From DASTCZ01 sp963704455 (GTDB taxonomy: Bacteria; Acidobacteriota; Terriglobia; Acidiferrales; UBA7541): a stretch of DNA of 64,000 nt. The position numbers and the translations under genes were made by a program. The stretch is taken from contig OY969905.1 in NCBI GenBank assembly GCA_963704455.1, positions 3,720,001 to 3,784,000 of the forward strand, given 5' to 3'. Below the pieces are notes generated by a model. The model was not told the DNA's origin, ran no database searches, and worked only from the letters and a program-made list of their open reading frames with translations. Positions 46,227-54,977 of the stretch are shown piece after piece. Numbering within the stretch: the first letter of the stretch is position 1; every line of letters starts with the position of its first letter.

Positions 46227-48503
46227 TCAATGCTTTGCCGTCGCCACTGTCCTGCCTGAATCCGAGGCCGAGTGGACATGCATGGGCAAACTCTCGTTAT
46301 CCGCCTCGGGATGCGTTCGCAGAAACGCGAATGCCGTTGTGGCGATTTCTGGGTCTTCGCGCTTATCCAGATACAGTGCTGTCTGTTCGTTCGCCTTTTC
46401 GTTCATTCCAATGCGCCTATAGAGAATCGCCAGGTAGTAATGGCAGAGTAGGTCGTCGGGATATATGCCCTGGACGGCCTCGAATTCCGCGCGTGCGGGG
46501 CTGTCCTTGTGCGCGAGGAAGTATGAGATTCCGAGTTCCCGCCGCGCATCACGCGATTGTGGGAATTGCTTCGCAACCTGCTCCAGATCGGTAATTGCCG
46601 CGTCCACGGCGTAAAGATTCCGCTCCGCCAGTGCGCGGTAATAGAGGGCACGCGCATTGCCTGGGCTGAGTTGCAGGGCCCTGTCGGCGTATTCGCGCGC
46701 CAATGAGTATTTCTCCCAGGAAAGATCGGTCAGCGCGAGGTTGGTATATCCATCCGCGTAGTCCGGGCGGAGTTTTACAACATGCTCGAAGGCGCTTTGT
46801 GCATCGCCAAACTGCTGCTGGTCAAAGAGCGCGATGCCGAAATTGTTCCAGCGTTGCCATTCGGGAAGGTCAGGGGCGGGCGCCTGATCGCCGCCGGATG
46901 TTGCCGACTGCGCAACTGCCGGGCTGAAACCCGACGCTACACGTACGTCGAGCGAGCGCGTCTGGGAGGCCATTTCGATTACCGGATAAACGGGATGCCC
47001 CGGCCCGAGAACGTAATCGAGGTAGGGCTGGTTGAAGTGGCGATAATTCACACGCGCGGTGATTGTGAGCGGGCCTTTCGCATCCGGAGGAATGCGGAAT
47101 TCGTAGCGCACCAGCGTGGAGCGCCCGGGAAGAATCGTGTTGTCAAAAGCGACGGCGCGCCGCTCCCATATTTCGTGCTGCCCGAGCATCTGGCCGTCTT
47201 TGCCGACGAGGCGGCTTGTAAAACTGTGGGCGGTGTCATCCAAACACCCATCGGGTTTCAGGAATCCGCTGTGGAATATCTCGCGCCCATCGGAATCCTT
47301 TGCGACAAACTCGACCCAAGCTTCGTAGAAATCGCGCTGTTCGGGAATCAGAGAATGGCCTACGCCACGATTCTGAATCACCACGAAGGCCTGAACGGTT
47401 TCATTCGCGGCCAAATCAAATTTCGCTGAGCCCAACGGGGCGACGAGTTCGCCAGTGCTTACTTTCTTCAGCGCGAAAATGTCCACATTCAGGGTCTGGC
47501 TCTTCAGGAATTCCGCCGTGCGGCGGACCTGCTCATCCGCGCCGTAATAAAACGGCACGGCGGTATTGCCGCCGAGCCAGCGGTGGGATGCCAGCGTGCC
47601 CTTCTTCGCGCCGTATTCGGACTGGGCCACGTTTTCGCGGCTCATGTGGCAATCTTGGCAAGTTGTTTCTGTGCGCTGATAGAATGGGAGCGGCGAGCGC
47701 TTTGAATATGCGGACGCCTGCCATTCGTCATAGGTGCTGAATCCGCGGAGCCATTTGTAATTGTCCAGCGAGCGCGGGATTACGGAAATGTGGCACGTGG
47801 CGCAGAATTCAGGCGTTTTGTAGAAATCCCTCATCACGGCTTTGCTGTGCCGCTCGGGATGGGCAAGGATTTCGGCGTCAGGGACGGTTCCGGGAATTGG
47901 GCTGCCCTTCGCATCCACCATCACGGCCGGAACTCCCATGACGTAAGACCCGGTGCCATAGGGAGCAGATTGAATCTTTTCAATCGAGTGGCAAACTGAA
48001 CAGGTGAGGCCGTCATCATCAAAGCCGCGATCTACATGCGAATTCTGAGTAACCGCGCCGGAGAAAAGCGCGATTGGGTTGTGGCAGCCCTCGCAGTGGC
48101 GGGAGTATTCAACCCCCTTCGTATTGGTTAGGACGTCCACGTTCTTGGTATAGAACGGCGCGCGGAAGGAATTTCTGTGCAGGGATTGCTGCCATTGCTG
48201 ATAGGCGGCGGCGTGGCAATGTCCGCAATAAGCCGCCGTGGGAAAAGCGCCCGGCTGAATGAACTCGCCGCCCTCGATTTGGGCATTGCTTGGCTGGAAC
48301 GGCTGGTTCTGGCCGAACCGGAAGTTGTACGTCTTGCTGACTTGTGCGGAGTAAAGCGCGCGCTGCTGGTTTATTCCAGATGAGGGGTTCTGCGCGAAGG
48401 AAAGCGCGCAAATTAGGGTTACAGCGACAACTGTCACTGGGAGGATCTTGATGCCCCAAGAGCGGACGTGGCTGGGCAAACCGGAAGCGGCTACGTTTGG
48501 CAT
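46227..48503 (-). CDS. Pentahaem c-type cytochrome with C-terminal TPR domain
   Basis: A 758-aa exported protein (signal peptide about residues 15-38). Five CxxCH motifs (CGHCH, CEGCH, CSVCH, CATCH, CQDCH) lie within about residues 90-295 in the cytochrome c554-like style, with extra His residues as possible axial ligands. A beta-rich region ('VQAFVVIQNRGVGHSLIPEQRDFYEAWVEF') follows. From about residue 545 TPR helices ('NFGIALFDQQQFGDAQSAFEHVVKLRPDYADGYTNLAL...') run to the end. It may link electron transfer to a protein complex. A palindromic element encodes part of the linker (46917-46941). There is no close neighbour on the same strand. Confidence 0.88.
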   Translation of the reverse strand: MPNVAASGLPSHVRSWGIKILPVTVVAVTLICALSFAQNPSSGINQQRALYSAQVSKTYNFRFGQNQPFQPSNAQIEGGEFIQPGAFPTAAYCGHCHAAAYQQWQQSLHRNSFRAPFYTKNVDVLTNTKGVEYSRHCEGCHNPIALFSGAVTQNSHVDRGFDDDGLTCSVCHSIEKIQSAPYGTGSYVMGVPAVMVDAKGSPIPGTVPDAEILAHPERHSKAVMRDFYKTPEFCATCHISVIPRSLDNYKWLRGFSTYDEWQASAYSKRSPLPFYQRTETTCQDCHMSRENVAQSEYGAKKGTLASHRWLGGNTAVPFYYGADEQVRRTAEFLKSQTLNVDIFALKKVSTGELVAPLGSAKFDLAANETVQAFVVIQNRGVGHSLIPEQRDFYEAWVEFVAKDSDGREIFHSGFLKPDGCLDDTAHSFTSRLVGKDGQMLGQHEIWERRAVAFDNTILPGRSTLVRYEFRIPPDAKGPLTITARVNYRHFNQPYLDYVLGPGHPVYPVIEMASQTRSLDVRVASGFSPAVAQSATSGGDQAPAPDLPEWQRWNNFGIALFDQQQFGDAQSAFEHVVKLRPDYADGYTNLALTDLSWEKYSLAREYADRALQLSPGNARALYYRALAERNLYAVDAAITDLEQVAKQFPQSRDARRELGISYFLAHKDSPARAEFEAVQGIYPDDLLCHYYLAILYRRIGMNEKANEQTALYLDKREDPEIATTAFAFLRTHPEADNESLPMHVHSASDSGRTVATAKH
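46917..46941. repeat. REP-like palindrome inside the pentahaem cytochrome gene
   Basis: On the minus strand TGTAGCGTCGGGTTTCAGCCCGGCA, matching the TGTAGCG-YCGG flank and hairpin of the element at 4258-4277. It encodes 'VASGFSPAVA' in the linker between the cytochrome and TPR parts without breaking the frame. Confidence 0.55.
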
Positions 48504-48764
48504 TGCCCCAATAGCGCGATAAGATACTCGCCGAGGTACGTGGAGTCAAGTTAAATTAGATAATAATGTACTGCCCTGTGGATAACCGCCCTAAGCCCAA
48601 TGTCTCCCTGCTACTGCGAGCCACGGGGCAAAGGCAAAAGAGCGCCGAAATATGTTCATGGGTGGGGCGCTTGTCTCGCGGGGCCATTGGTGATATATCT
48701 GGATTTCTGCTGGCGCGGCGAATTTGAACGCACCGGGCGTTAATACATCCCAAGGAGAAACAGA

Positions 48765-49031
48765 ATGGCCTACGTAATCGCTGAGCCCTGCATCGGAACG
48801 AAAGACACCGCCTGCGTGGATGTCTGCCCGGTGGATTGCATTCACCCGCGCAAAGACGAGGCAAATTACGAGGGGGAGACGCAGCTTTACATCCATCCTT
48901 CGGAATGCATTGACTGCGGCGCGTGCGTGCCGGTGTGCCCGGTAACCGCGATTTTCGCGCTCGAGGATTTGCCGGAAAAGTGGAACAATTTCACGGCAAT
49001 TAACGCGGACTGGTACGCGAAAAAGGCGTAA
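48765..49031 (+). CDS. fdxA: Ferredoxin, [3Fe-4S][4Fe-4S] type
   Basis: An 88-aa soluble electron carrier. The first cluster motif is C-x7-C-x3-CP ('CIGTKDTACVDVCPVDC') and the second is C-x2-C-x2-C-x3-CP ('CIDCGACVPVCP'), the 7Fe-ferredoxin arrangement. The C-terminal 'NNFTAINADWYAKK' is family-typical. AAGGAGAAACAG precedes ATG 48765, and a terminator follows. In the ~260 bp upstream of it (48504-48764) I see no gene. The electron donor is unknown; cytochrome and PKS genes are its neighbours. Confidence 0.92.
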   Translation: MAYVIAEPCIGTKDTACVDVCPVDCIHPRKDEANYEGETQLYIHPSECIDCGACVPVCPVTAIFALEDLPEKWNNFTAINADWYAKKA

Positions 49032-49063
49032 GCGCGGAACAAATTCGACATATGGGAATTTGG

Positions 49064-49095
49064 CGGCGAGGGAATGAATCCCTCGCCGTTTTTTT
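49064..49095 (+). terminator. Rho-independent terminator of the ferredoxin gene
   Basis: Stem CGGCGAGGG/CCCTCGCCG (49064-49072, 49080-49088) with a 7-nt loop, followed by seven T. It also lies just past the end of the minus-strand KS gene. Confidence 0.92.
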
Positions 49096-49107
49096 ATTGG
49101 CGTTCAG

Positions 49108-50322
49108 CTAAACCGAACGGAAGGCGATGACAGCGTTTAATCCGCCAAACGCAAAGGAATTGGAGAGTGCAGCTTCCACGCGCGCCGGGCGTGCCGTGTT
49201 GGGAACGTAGTCGAGGTCGCATTCCGGGTCGCGCTCGTTGTAGTTGGCTGTTGGCGGAAGAATGCCGTGTTTCATGGCGAGGAGCGTAGCCACGGCTTCG
49301 ATGGCTCCAGCAGCGCCAAGCGCGTGCCCGTGCATTGATTTGGTCGAACTGATGGGGAGTTTTTCCGCGGCAGCGCCAAAGACTTCGCGAATCGCGCGAG
49401 TCTCGGTCACGTCATTGCCAATCGTACCGGTGCCATGCGCGTTAATATAGCCGATCTGTTCGGGCTGCAAGCCGGCGTCCTGCAGCGCGGCGCGAATCGC
49501 GCGCACAGGGCCGGCGGAAGCGGGCTGCGTGATGTGGTGAGCGTCAGCGGACATTCCGGCGCCGGCAATTTCCGCGTAAATGTGAGCGCCGCGCGCGCGC
49601 GCGGCGTCGAGCGGCTCAAGCACAAGCATACCCGCGCCTTCGGCGAGGATGATTCCGCGCCGATCCTTGGAAAACGGGCGGCAGGTGTCCAGCGCGATCA
49701 CGCGCATCGCTTCCCAGGCCTTCAACATTCCAAAACTGAGCGGCGCTTCGCTGCCGCCTGCGAACGCAATATCCGCTCCACCGCTGCGGATGAGTTGCAA
49801 AGCAAGTCCGAGGGCATGGTTTGAGGAGGAGCAGGCCGTGGAAACAGTAAAGGCAGGCCCCGTAATACCAAATTCCATCGAGATGTGGCTTGCACCGGCG
49901 TTGGGCATGGTCCGTGGAATGGTGAGTGGGTGGACACGTTCGCGGTTTCGTTGGTAAACGTCCACAAATCCTTGATCCTGCGTTCCTTGTCCGCCGATCC
50001 CGGAGCCCGTGACAATCGCGCCGCGCTCGCGAAGTTCGTCGGTCCAGACGATTCCGGCGTCGAGCGAAGCTTCCCGCGCGGCAATCAGTGCAAATTGCGC
50101 GAAGCGGTCCATATGATCCATCTGGGCCGGAGTGAAATGTTTTTTGGGGTCGTAACCGTGGACCTCTGCGGCATTGCTGAACCGCAGGCGAGTGGTATCC
50201 GCAATCGTAAGCGGGCCGATTCCGGATCGCCCCGCCTGAAGCGATTCCCACACCTCCGCGGTGTTTGCTCCAATCGCGCAAATGGCGCCCAGCCCGGTGA
50301 CTGCAACTCGTCGTCGAGGCAT
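49108..50322 (-). CDS. fabF: Beta-ketoacyl-ACP synthase II (FabF-type)
   Basis: Condenses malonyl-ACP with acyl-ACP. The catalytic triad is Cys164 in 'STACSSS', His296 in 'INAHGTGT' and His333 in 'KSMHGHALGAAGA'. The 404-aa length and 'SGIGG' and 'FGGLN' motifs fit the KAS II family. The ACP gene ends 3 bp before its start (50326/50322), so the two form an operon. Divergent from YceI and the type III PKS, it may supply a specific acyl starter for that pathway, or be housekeeping; sequence alone does not decide. Confidence 0.9.
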   Translation of the reverse strand: MPRRRVAVTGLGAICAIGANTAEVWESLQAGRSGIGPLTIADTTRLRFSNAAEVHGYDPKKHFTPAQMDHMDRFAQFALIAAREASLDAGIVWTDELRERGAIVTGSGIGGQGTQDQGFVDVYQRNRERVHPLTIPRTMPNAGASHISMEFGITGPAFTVSTACSSSNHALGLALQLIRSGGADIAFAGGSEAPLSFGMLKAWEAMRVIALDTCRPFSKDRRGIILAEGAGMLVLEPLDAARARGAHIYAEIAGAGMSADAHHITQPASAGPVRAIRAALQDAGLQPEQIGYINAHGTGTIGNDVTETRAIREVFGAAAEKLPISSTKSMHGHALGAAGAIEAVATLLAMKHGILPPTANYNERDPECDLDYVPNTARPARVEAALSNSFAFGGLNAVIAFRSV

Positions 50323-50325
50323 TGC

Positions 50326-50592
50326 TTAACCGGCGGAAGCCGGTTGGATGGGCGCGCTGTTCTTGAGGGCGCGCACACCTTCGACGATTTCGCGGACAGT
50401 GCGGATGGAGCGCGCCTGTTCGTCGGGGATGGAGATCTGGAAGGCGTTTTCCAACTCAAAGAGAAGCGTCATGGTGTCCAGAGAATCAAATCCAAGATCC
50501 GCCAGCGAGCTTCCAATCGTGATCTTTTCCGAAGGGATATGCCTCACGGAAGCCAGTGTGGAAATCACCTTTACCTCAATCGGGTCCGGCAT
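50326..50592 (-). CDS. Acyl carrier protein
   Basis: An 88-aa carrier protein. The phosphopantetheine Ser is Ser37 in 'LGFDSLDTM'. The four-helix ACP pattern continues with 'FELENAFQISIPDEQA' and an Ala/Pro tail. I use ATG 50592 (MPDPIEVKV) with AAAGG upstream; the ORF to 50655 adds an unlikely N terminus. It is encoded immediately before the KS. The short Pro-rich C terminus is unusual for housekeeping AcpP. Confidence 0.9.
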   Translation of the reverse strand: MPDPIEVKVISTLASVRHIPSEKITIGSSLADLGFDSLDTMTLLFELENAFQISIPDEQARSIRTVREIVEGVRALKNSAPIQPASAG

Positions 50593-50737
50593 GAAGGGGC
50601 CTTTCTTTTTAGAGCTTCCGGCAAGAGTATTTAGAGCTGTAATTTCGTGACGCACAGTTTACCTTGACCCCTTCGAAAGGCAAAGCTTGCGTGCAGCCGG
50701 CAGCCATGCAACCTTTGCGATATCAGGGGAATCAGAT

Positions 50738-51364
50738 ATGCAGATAAGTAGAACCCGCCAAAGGGGTTTGATGCGGCCTGTGCCAAAAATGGTTTTGTGT
50801 GCCGGCGCCTGCGCGCTGGCGCTGGGTGCTTCGGTTTTGGCCGCGAGTCAGAGGCGGCCGATTGACACAGTTCACTCCCGTCTGACGATTCACGTGGGCA
50901 AGGAAGGGCTCTTCTCCGCACTTGGACACGATCACGAGATTTCGGCGCCGGTTGCTCGTGGGGAGGTTGCGACTACAGCCCCGGAATTCGTGGAATTCAC
51001 CGTGGAGACTGCAAAGATGATTGTGCAGGATCCACAGGAATCCGAATCCTCCCGCGCAGACGTACAGAAAGCGATGCTCGGGGCGCAGGTACTGGATATT
51101 GCAAAATATCCCGAGATTCATTTCGTATCCGAGAGTGTCGAACGAAAAGATGACACGCATTGGCGCGTGCATGGCAAATTGGCTCTGCATGGCACGACAA
51201 AGCAAATCCTCGTGGAGACGCGGCTTGAGAACGGCCATTATCGAGGCAAGGTCTCGCTGAAGCAGACCGATTATGGAATCACGCCGATCCGCGTCGCCGG
51301 CGGGACCGTAAACGTAAAAGACGAATTGGAAATTGATTTCGATATAATGCTCGCGGGGCAGTGA
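50738..51364 (+). CDS. YceI-family exported lipocalin-like protein
   Basis: A 208-aa protein with a signal peptide ('VPKMVLCAGACALALGASVLA'). The mature part is a YceI beta-barrel ('RRPIDTVHSRLTIHVGKEGLFSALGHDHEI', '...KYPEIHFVSESVE', 'IDFDIML'). YceI proteins bind isoprenoid or other lipid-like molecules. ATG 50738 has AGGGGAA upstream; the ORF start at 50687 is not needed. Being next to a lipid-forming PKS gene, it could bind its product. That link is inference. Confidence 0.85.
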   Translation: MQISRTRQRGLMRPVPKMVLCAGACALALGASVLAASQRRPIDTVHSRLTIHVGKEGLFSALGHDHEISAPVARGEVATTAPEFVEFTVETAKMIVQDPQESESSRADVQKAMLGAQVLDIAKYPEIHFVSESVERKDDTHWRVHGKLALHGTTKQILVETRLENGHYRGKVSLKQTDYGITPIRVAGGTVNVKDELEIDFDIMLAGQ

Positions 51365-51483
51365 GCCGATCGCCGCTTGCTCCTTCCGGGACAATGGGGG
51401 TTGTCTAGATGCGATCGACCGCCGCTTTTCAATCTATAGAAGACCGCTCAACAAACGAAAACCCAAATACTTCCCGGAGGCTG

Positions 51484-52584
51484 ATGTCAGAATCTCCCGT
51501 CACCATCGCGGGGATCGCCACGGCTGTGCCTCCCCACGTTTTCGGGCGGGAAGAGGTAAGGGCTTATCTCAATAAAGTGTTTCCGTTGAGCGAGGCGCGG
51601 ACGGCGATGATGCTCGAAGTCATTGATAACGCGAAGATCGAACAGCGCTACTGCGTATTTCCCTTGGACTATTTGATCGAGCCGCGGCCACTCAGCCAAA
51701 TCACTCTGGAATATCAGGAGCACGCGGTTGCACTTGCCCGCCGCGCGGCAGAAGAATGCCTGGACCGCGCGGGACTTGCCGCGTCGGAAATCGACCTGAT
51801 CATCACTGTTTCCTGCACGGGTGTACTCCTTCCCTCCACAGGGGCGCACCTGGTGAATCAGATGGGATTCCGTCCGGATGTTCGCCGATTGCCTATTACC
51901 GAGCTGGGATGCGCCGGAGGAGCGGCTGCGCTTGGGCGCGCGTGGGATTACCTTCGTGGCGTCCCGGAAGGAAACGTCCTGGTCATCGCGGTAGAACTGC
52001 CGAGCCTGACGTTTCAGCGGCGCGACCTTTCACCGGCAAATTTGATTTCCGCTATCCTGTTTGGTGATGGAGCTGCGGCAGTCGCGCTGACTCGGCGCGC
52101 GAACTCAGAGGAATTTTCCACCGAAAGGGCGCCTGGTTCTGTGGTGCGTCCGCGCATTATTGATGTGCGGAGCCACCTTTTCCCGAATTCGTTGGACGCG
52201 CTGGGTTTCGATTTGAAGGAAACGGGCTTCCACATTGTTTTGTCGAAAGACATGCCGCAGCTCGTTCGGGAGGAGATTGGCGGCCTGGTGGATGAGTTGA
52301 TCGCGGTGCATGGGTTGCTGCGGGAGGATTTGACCGCATACATCCTGCATCCCGGCGGCCAGAAGCTCCTGGTATACATCGAAGAAGAGCTCGGCCTTTC
52401 GCGCACGAAGACGCAACCTTCCTGGGATGTCTTGAAAAAATACGGGAATCAATCCAGCGCGTCCGTGCTTTTCGTATTGCACGAGTGGATTACCAAAGCG
52501 CGGATGTCCCCGGGCGATTACGGTTTTCTTGCCGCGTTTGGGCCGGGCTTCAGCACGGACATGGCGCTGCTCCAGTGGACGTAA
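51484..52584 (+). CDS. Type III polyketide synthase (chalcone/stilbene synthase family)
   Basis: Makes pyrones, resorcinols or quinone precursors from acyl starters and malonyl-CoA. The catalytic triad is Cys143 in 'ELGCAGGAAA', His289 in 'YILHPGGQK' and Asn322 in 'KYGNQSSASV'. 366 aa is the normal length and 'GFGPGFSTDMALL' near the end is family-typical. I start at ATG 51484, with CGGAGG about 6 bp upstream; the ORF to 51409 is less likely. Together with the methyltransferase and flavoprotein that follow it resembles the Streptomyces srsABC phenolic-lipid operon. Confidence 0.92.
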   Translation: MSESPVTIAGIATAVPPHVFGREEVRAYLNKVFPLSEARTAMMLEVIDNAKIEQRYCVFPLDYLIEPRPLSQITLEYQEHAVALARRAAEECLDRAGLAASEIDLIITVSCTGVLLPSTGAHLVNQMGFRPDVRRLPITELGCAGGAAALGRAWDYLRGVPEGNVLVIAVELPSLTFQRRDLSPANLISAILFGDGAAAVALTRRANSEEFSTERAPGSVVRPRIIDVRSHLFPNSLDALGFDLKETGFHIVLSKDMPQLVREEIGGLVDELIAVHGLLREDLTAYILHPGGQKLLVYIEEELGLSRTKTQPSWDVLKKYGNQSSASVLFVLHEWITKARMSPGDYGFLAAFGPGFSTDMALLQWT

Positions 52585-53180
52585 GCCAAATCGCATATCT
52601 CGGATTGCTGGCGGCAACCGGCGCGGGCCGGCTCGCGGAAATGCGCATTTCGCGGCGGAATCAGAAACAGCTCGCCGCAAAGGGGGCTCCGCAAGTTGCG
52701 GAGCCACATTTTCGCTGGATGGTGGCGCTTCATGCAGGCGTCCTGATCTGCGCGGGAGCGGAAGTGATTTTCTTGCACCGCCCTCTGATTCCCGCGCTGG
52801 CGATCCCAATGGCCGCGCTCTTTCTGCTCTCTAATGCATTGCGTTGGTGGGTGATCCGCACGCTTCGCGGTCACTGGAATGTTCAAGTGGTTGATTCCGC
52901 GCGATTGGGCGTGGTTACGCACGGGCCCTTCCGGTGGGTTCGACATCCCAACTACCTTGCGGTGTTTGTCGAATTGATCGCCCTGCCGCTGATTTACACC
53001 GCGTGGATCACCGCGCTTTCCGGCGCGGTGTGCCACTTGTGGGTGTTGCACGAACGATTGGCGGTTGAGGATCCCGTGCTGCTTGCCAATCCCACGTACC
53101 GCGCGGCGATGGGCGGAAAGCCGAGATTCTTGCCGAGAATTTTTCCACGCTTTGAAATTCAGGCGAACAAGAGTTCATGA
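52575..53180 (+). CDS. ICMT-like membrane methyltransferase (SrsB-type)
   Basis: A 201-aa membrane protein with about five hydrophobic segments and the isoprenylcysteine methyltransferase-like motif 'VVTHGPFRWVRHPNYLAVFVELIALPL'. The C-terminal 'HERLAVEDPVLL' and 'YRAAMG' also fit. In srs-type clusters this enzyme O-methylates the PKS product. The start is GTG 52575, overlapping the PKS stop by 10 bp, so translation is coupled; no ATG is available in the same place. Confidence 0.85.
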   Translation: MDVSQIAYLGLLAATGAGRLAEMRISRRNQKQLAAKGAPQVAEPHFRWMVALHAGVLICAGAEVIFLHRPLIPALAIPMAALFLLSNALRWWVIRTLRGHWNVQVVDSARLGVVTHGPFRWVRHPNYLAVFVELIALPLIYTAWITALSGAVCHLWVLHERLAVEDPVLLANPTYRAAMGGKPRFLPRIFPRFEIQANKSS

Positions 53181-54343
53181 CGCGCGTTTTAATTTCCGGA
53201 GGAGGGATCGCAGGTTCCGCGCTCGCCATCCTTCTTGGGCGGCAGGGAATCGAAGTCGAGCTGTTTGAGAGGCGAGCCTTCCCGCACGAAAAGCCATGCG
53301 GCGAAGGTCTGATGCCGGCGGGTGTCTCTGTCGTTGAGCGGATGGGTTTGCAGGAAGCCGTTGGCGGCGAGCCATTTTACGGAGTGCGATATCACTTTGG
53401 AGATTTCGCGGTCGAAGGCCGCTTCCCAAGTCAAGACGGGCGGCCAAGCATGGGCTGGGGCCAGCGCCGTCTAAAACTGGACGAGGCGTTATTTCGCACC
53501 GCTTCCGCCATGCCTGGAGTGACTGCGCACGTGCGTGCGCGCGTGGATGGGCCGCTCGTGGAGGGCGGGCGAGTTGGCGGCTTGATTGTGGATGGTGAAC
53601 CTCGGCGCGGATCATTGGTTGTTGCGGCCGACGGAATTGATTCCCCAATTCGCAAAGCGGTTGGACTCGACATGCCGCCACGAAGGAAAAGGTTTGGCGT
53701 GTGCGCGCATTTCCGGTTGGCCGACGGGCGCGAGCAACCGCCCTGGGTGGATGTATTTGTCCGCAAAGGCTACGAACTTTATGTGACGCCTTTGCCTGCG
53801 CGAGAGGTGCTCGTCGCCGCGCTCGTTGAAGCAGGCGCAATGGAAGGGACGGCCGAGCAAGCGTATTCACGCTGGTTGCAGGCCGAGCCCGTGCTCGCGG
53901 AGCGCCTCGAAGGCGCCGAGCAGATCACGCCGATTGCGGGGCGCTCTCCGTTAACGTCGCGCGCACGAAGCGGTGTTGCGCAGGGGCTCGTTTTGCTCGG
54001 GGATGCAGCGGGGTTTGTGGACCCCATCACAGGCGGAGGAATGGCGCAGGCGCTGGTAAGCGCGGAATTGCTGGCGCGATACGCAGCCAACTGCGGCCTC
54101 GCAAAGCATGATGCGTGGCTCGATGCTTTCGACCGCGAAAGAAATGCCACGCTGCGGGACTACCGAATACTGACCAACGCGATGCTGTGGCTTGCTTCGC
54201 GGCCCCGTTTGGCGCGCAATGCCTTCCGCGCGATGACTGCAACGCCGCGCCTCTTTTCACACCTCTTAGGCGTATCGGGAGGCTTCCGCACATTTCTAGG
54301 GAGTTCCATGAGCGCTTCTGTGGGAGATTCGCCTTCAAGTTGA
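53177..54343 (+). CDS. FAD-dependent oxidoreductase (SrsC-like hydroxylase or geranylgeranyl-reductase type)
   Basis: A 388-aa flavoprotein. The N-terminal Rossmann motif is 'ISGGGIAGSALAILLGRQGIEVELFERR'. The second FAD motif is 'VLLGDAAGFVDPITGGGMAQALVSAELLARY', and 'CGEGLMPAGV' is seen in this group. It overlaps the preceding gene by 4 bp (ATGA). In srs clusters the flavoprotein hydroxylates the resorcinol to a quinone; here it may do the same. A reductase role cannot be excluded. Confidence 0.87.
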   Translation: MTRVLISGGGIAGSALAILLGRQGIEVELFERRAFPHEKPCGEGLMPAGVSVVERMGLQEAVGGEPFYGVRYHFGDFAVEGRFPSQDGRPSMGWGQRRLKLDEALFRTASAMPGVTAHVRARVDGPLVEGGRVGGLIVDGEPRRGSLVVAADGIDSPIRKAVGLDMPPRRKRFGVCAHFRLADGREQPPWVDVFVRKGYELYVTPLPAREVLVAALVEAGAMEGTAEQAYSRWLQAEPVLAERLEGAEQITPIAGRSPLTSRARSGVAQGLVLLGDAAGFVDPITGGGMAQALVSAELLARYAANCGLAKHDAWLDAFDRERNATLRDYRILTNAMLWLASRPRLARNAFRAMTATPRLFSHLLGVSGGFRTFLGSSMSASVGDSPSS

Positions 54344-54388
54344 AGCTTCCAGGTTTTATTTTTACGCGCTAACTCAGGATTCCAAATT

Positions 54389-54895
54389 CTATCTTTGAGC
54401 CCAGAGAACGGGCAGACGCGGTGATTCCGCCGTGTGGTTTTCACGCCTATTGCCATCTAGTGCCGCGAGCCATGCGCGCGCGGATGCGCGCAACGCCCCG
54501 ATTCGCAGGCCGCGATGCGAAGCGGGGAACTCGTCGAGCTTTGCGAGCCCCCTGCGAAGCAAGGACTCCATTCCATGAAGATTGCCGCGCGAATGATGGT
54601 GGAACGCTGCGGTCACCTGGATTAACCCTTGCAGAAAAGTCTTCTCCGGGCTCTTCGCATGGAGCCAGATCTCTTCCCACGCTTCGTGTGCTTCGAAAAA
54701 CTTCTTGTGATTAAAGAGCGAGACGCCGTGTTGGAAGATGGACTCTTTTCTGGCTCGCTCGCCGGACGCTTGAACCGAAATGGCGCGCGAATTCTGTTTG
54801 CGTTTCGACTTCACTTTCCGGGCCAGTTTGGCTTTCGCGCTCAAGTCCCGGCATAATACCAAAGCCCGGCTCGCCGGGCGCGCATTGCATTTCAA
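54389..54895 (-). CDS. DUF309 protein
   Basis: The core 'FQHGVSLFNHKKFFEAHEAWEEIWL' and 'FLQGLIQVTAAFHHHSRGN' matches DUF309, a small all-helical family of unknown function with conserved His/Glu residues. The first ~45 residues are basic and of doubtful conservation. The start is TTG 54895; a later TTG or GTG start (about 54850-54815) is possible. It is divergent from the GH57 gene. Confidence 0.78.
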   Translation of the reverse strand: MKCNARPASRALVLCRDLSAKAKLARKVKSKRKQNSRAISVQASGERARKESIFQHGVSLFNHKKFFEAHEAWEEIWLHAKSPEKTFLQGLIQVTAAFHHHSRGNLHGMESLLRRGLAKLDEFPASHRGLRIGALRASARAWLAALDGNRRENHTAESPRLPVLWAQR

Positions 54896-54977
54896 CCGCG
54901 GCGGGCCGCCTCTCAGGAAGCCGTGGCATTATCAAACCGCAATCCGCGGTGACGTCACCCACTGGCGGAGCAAACCT

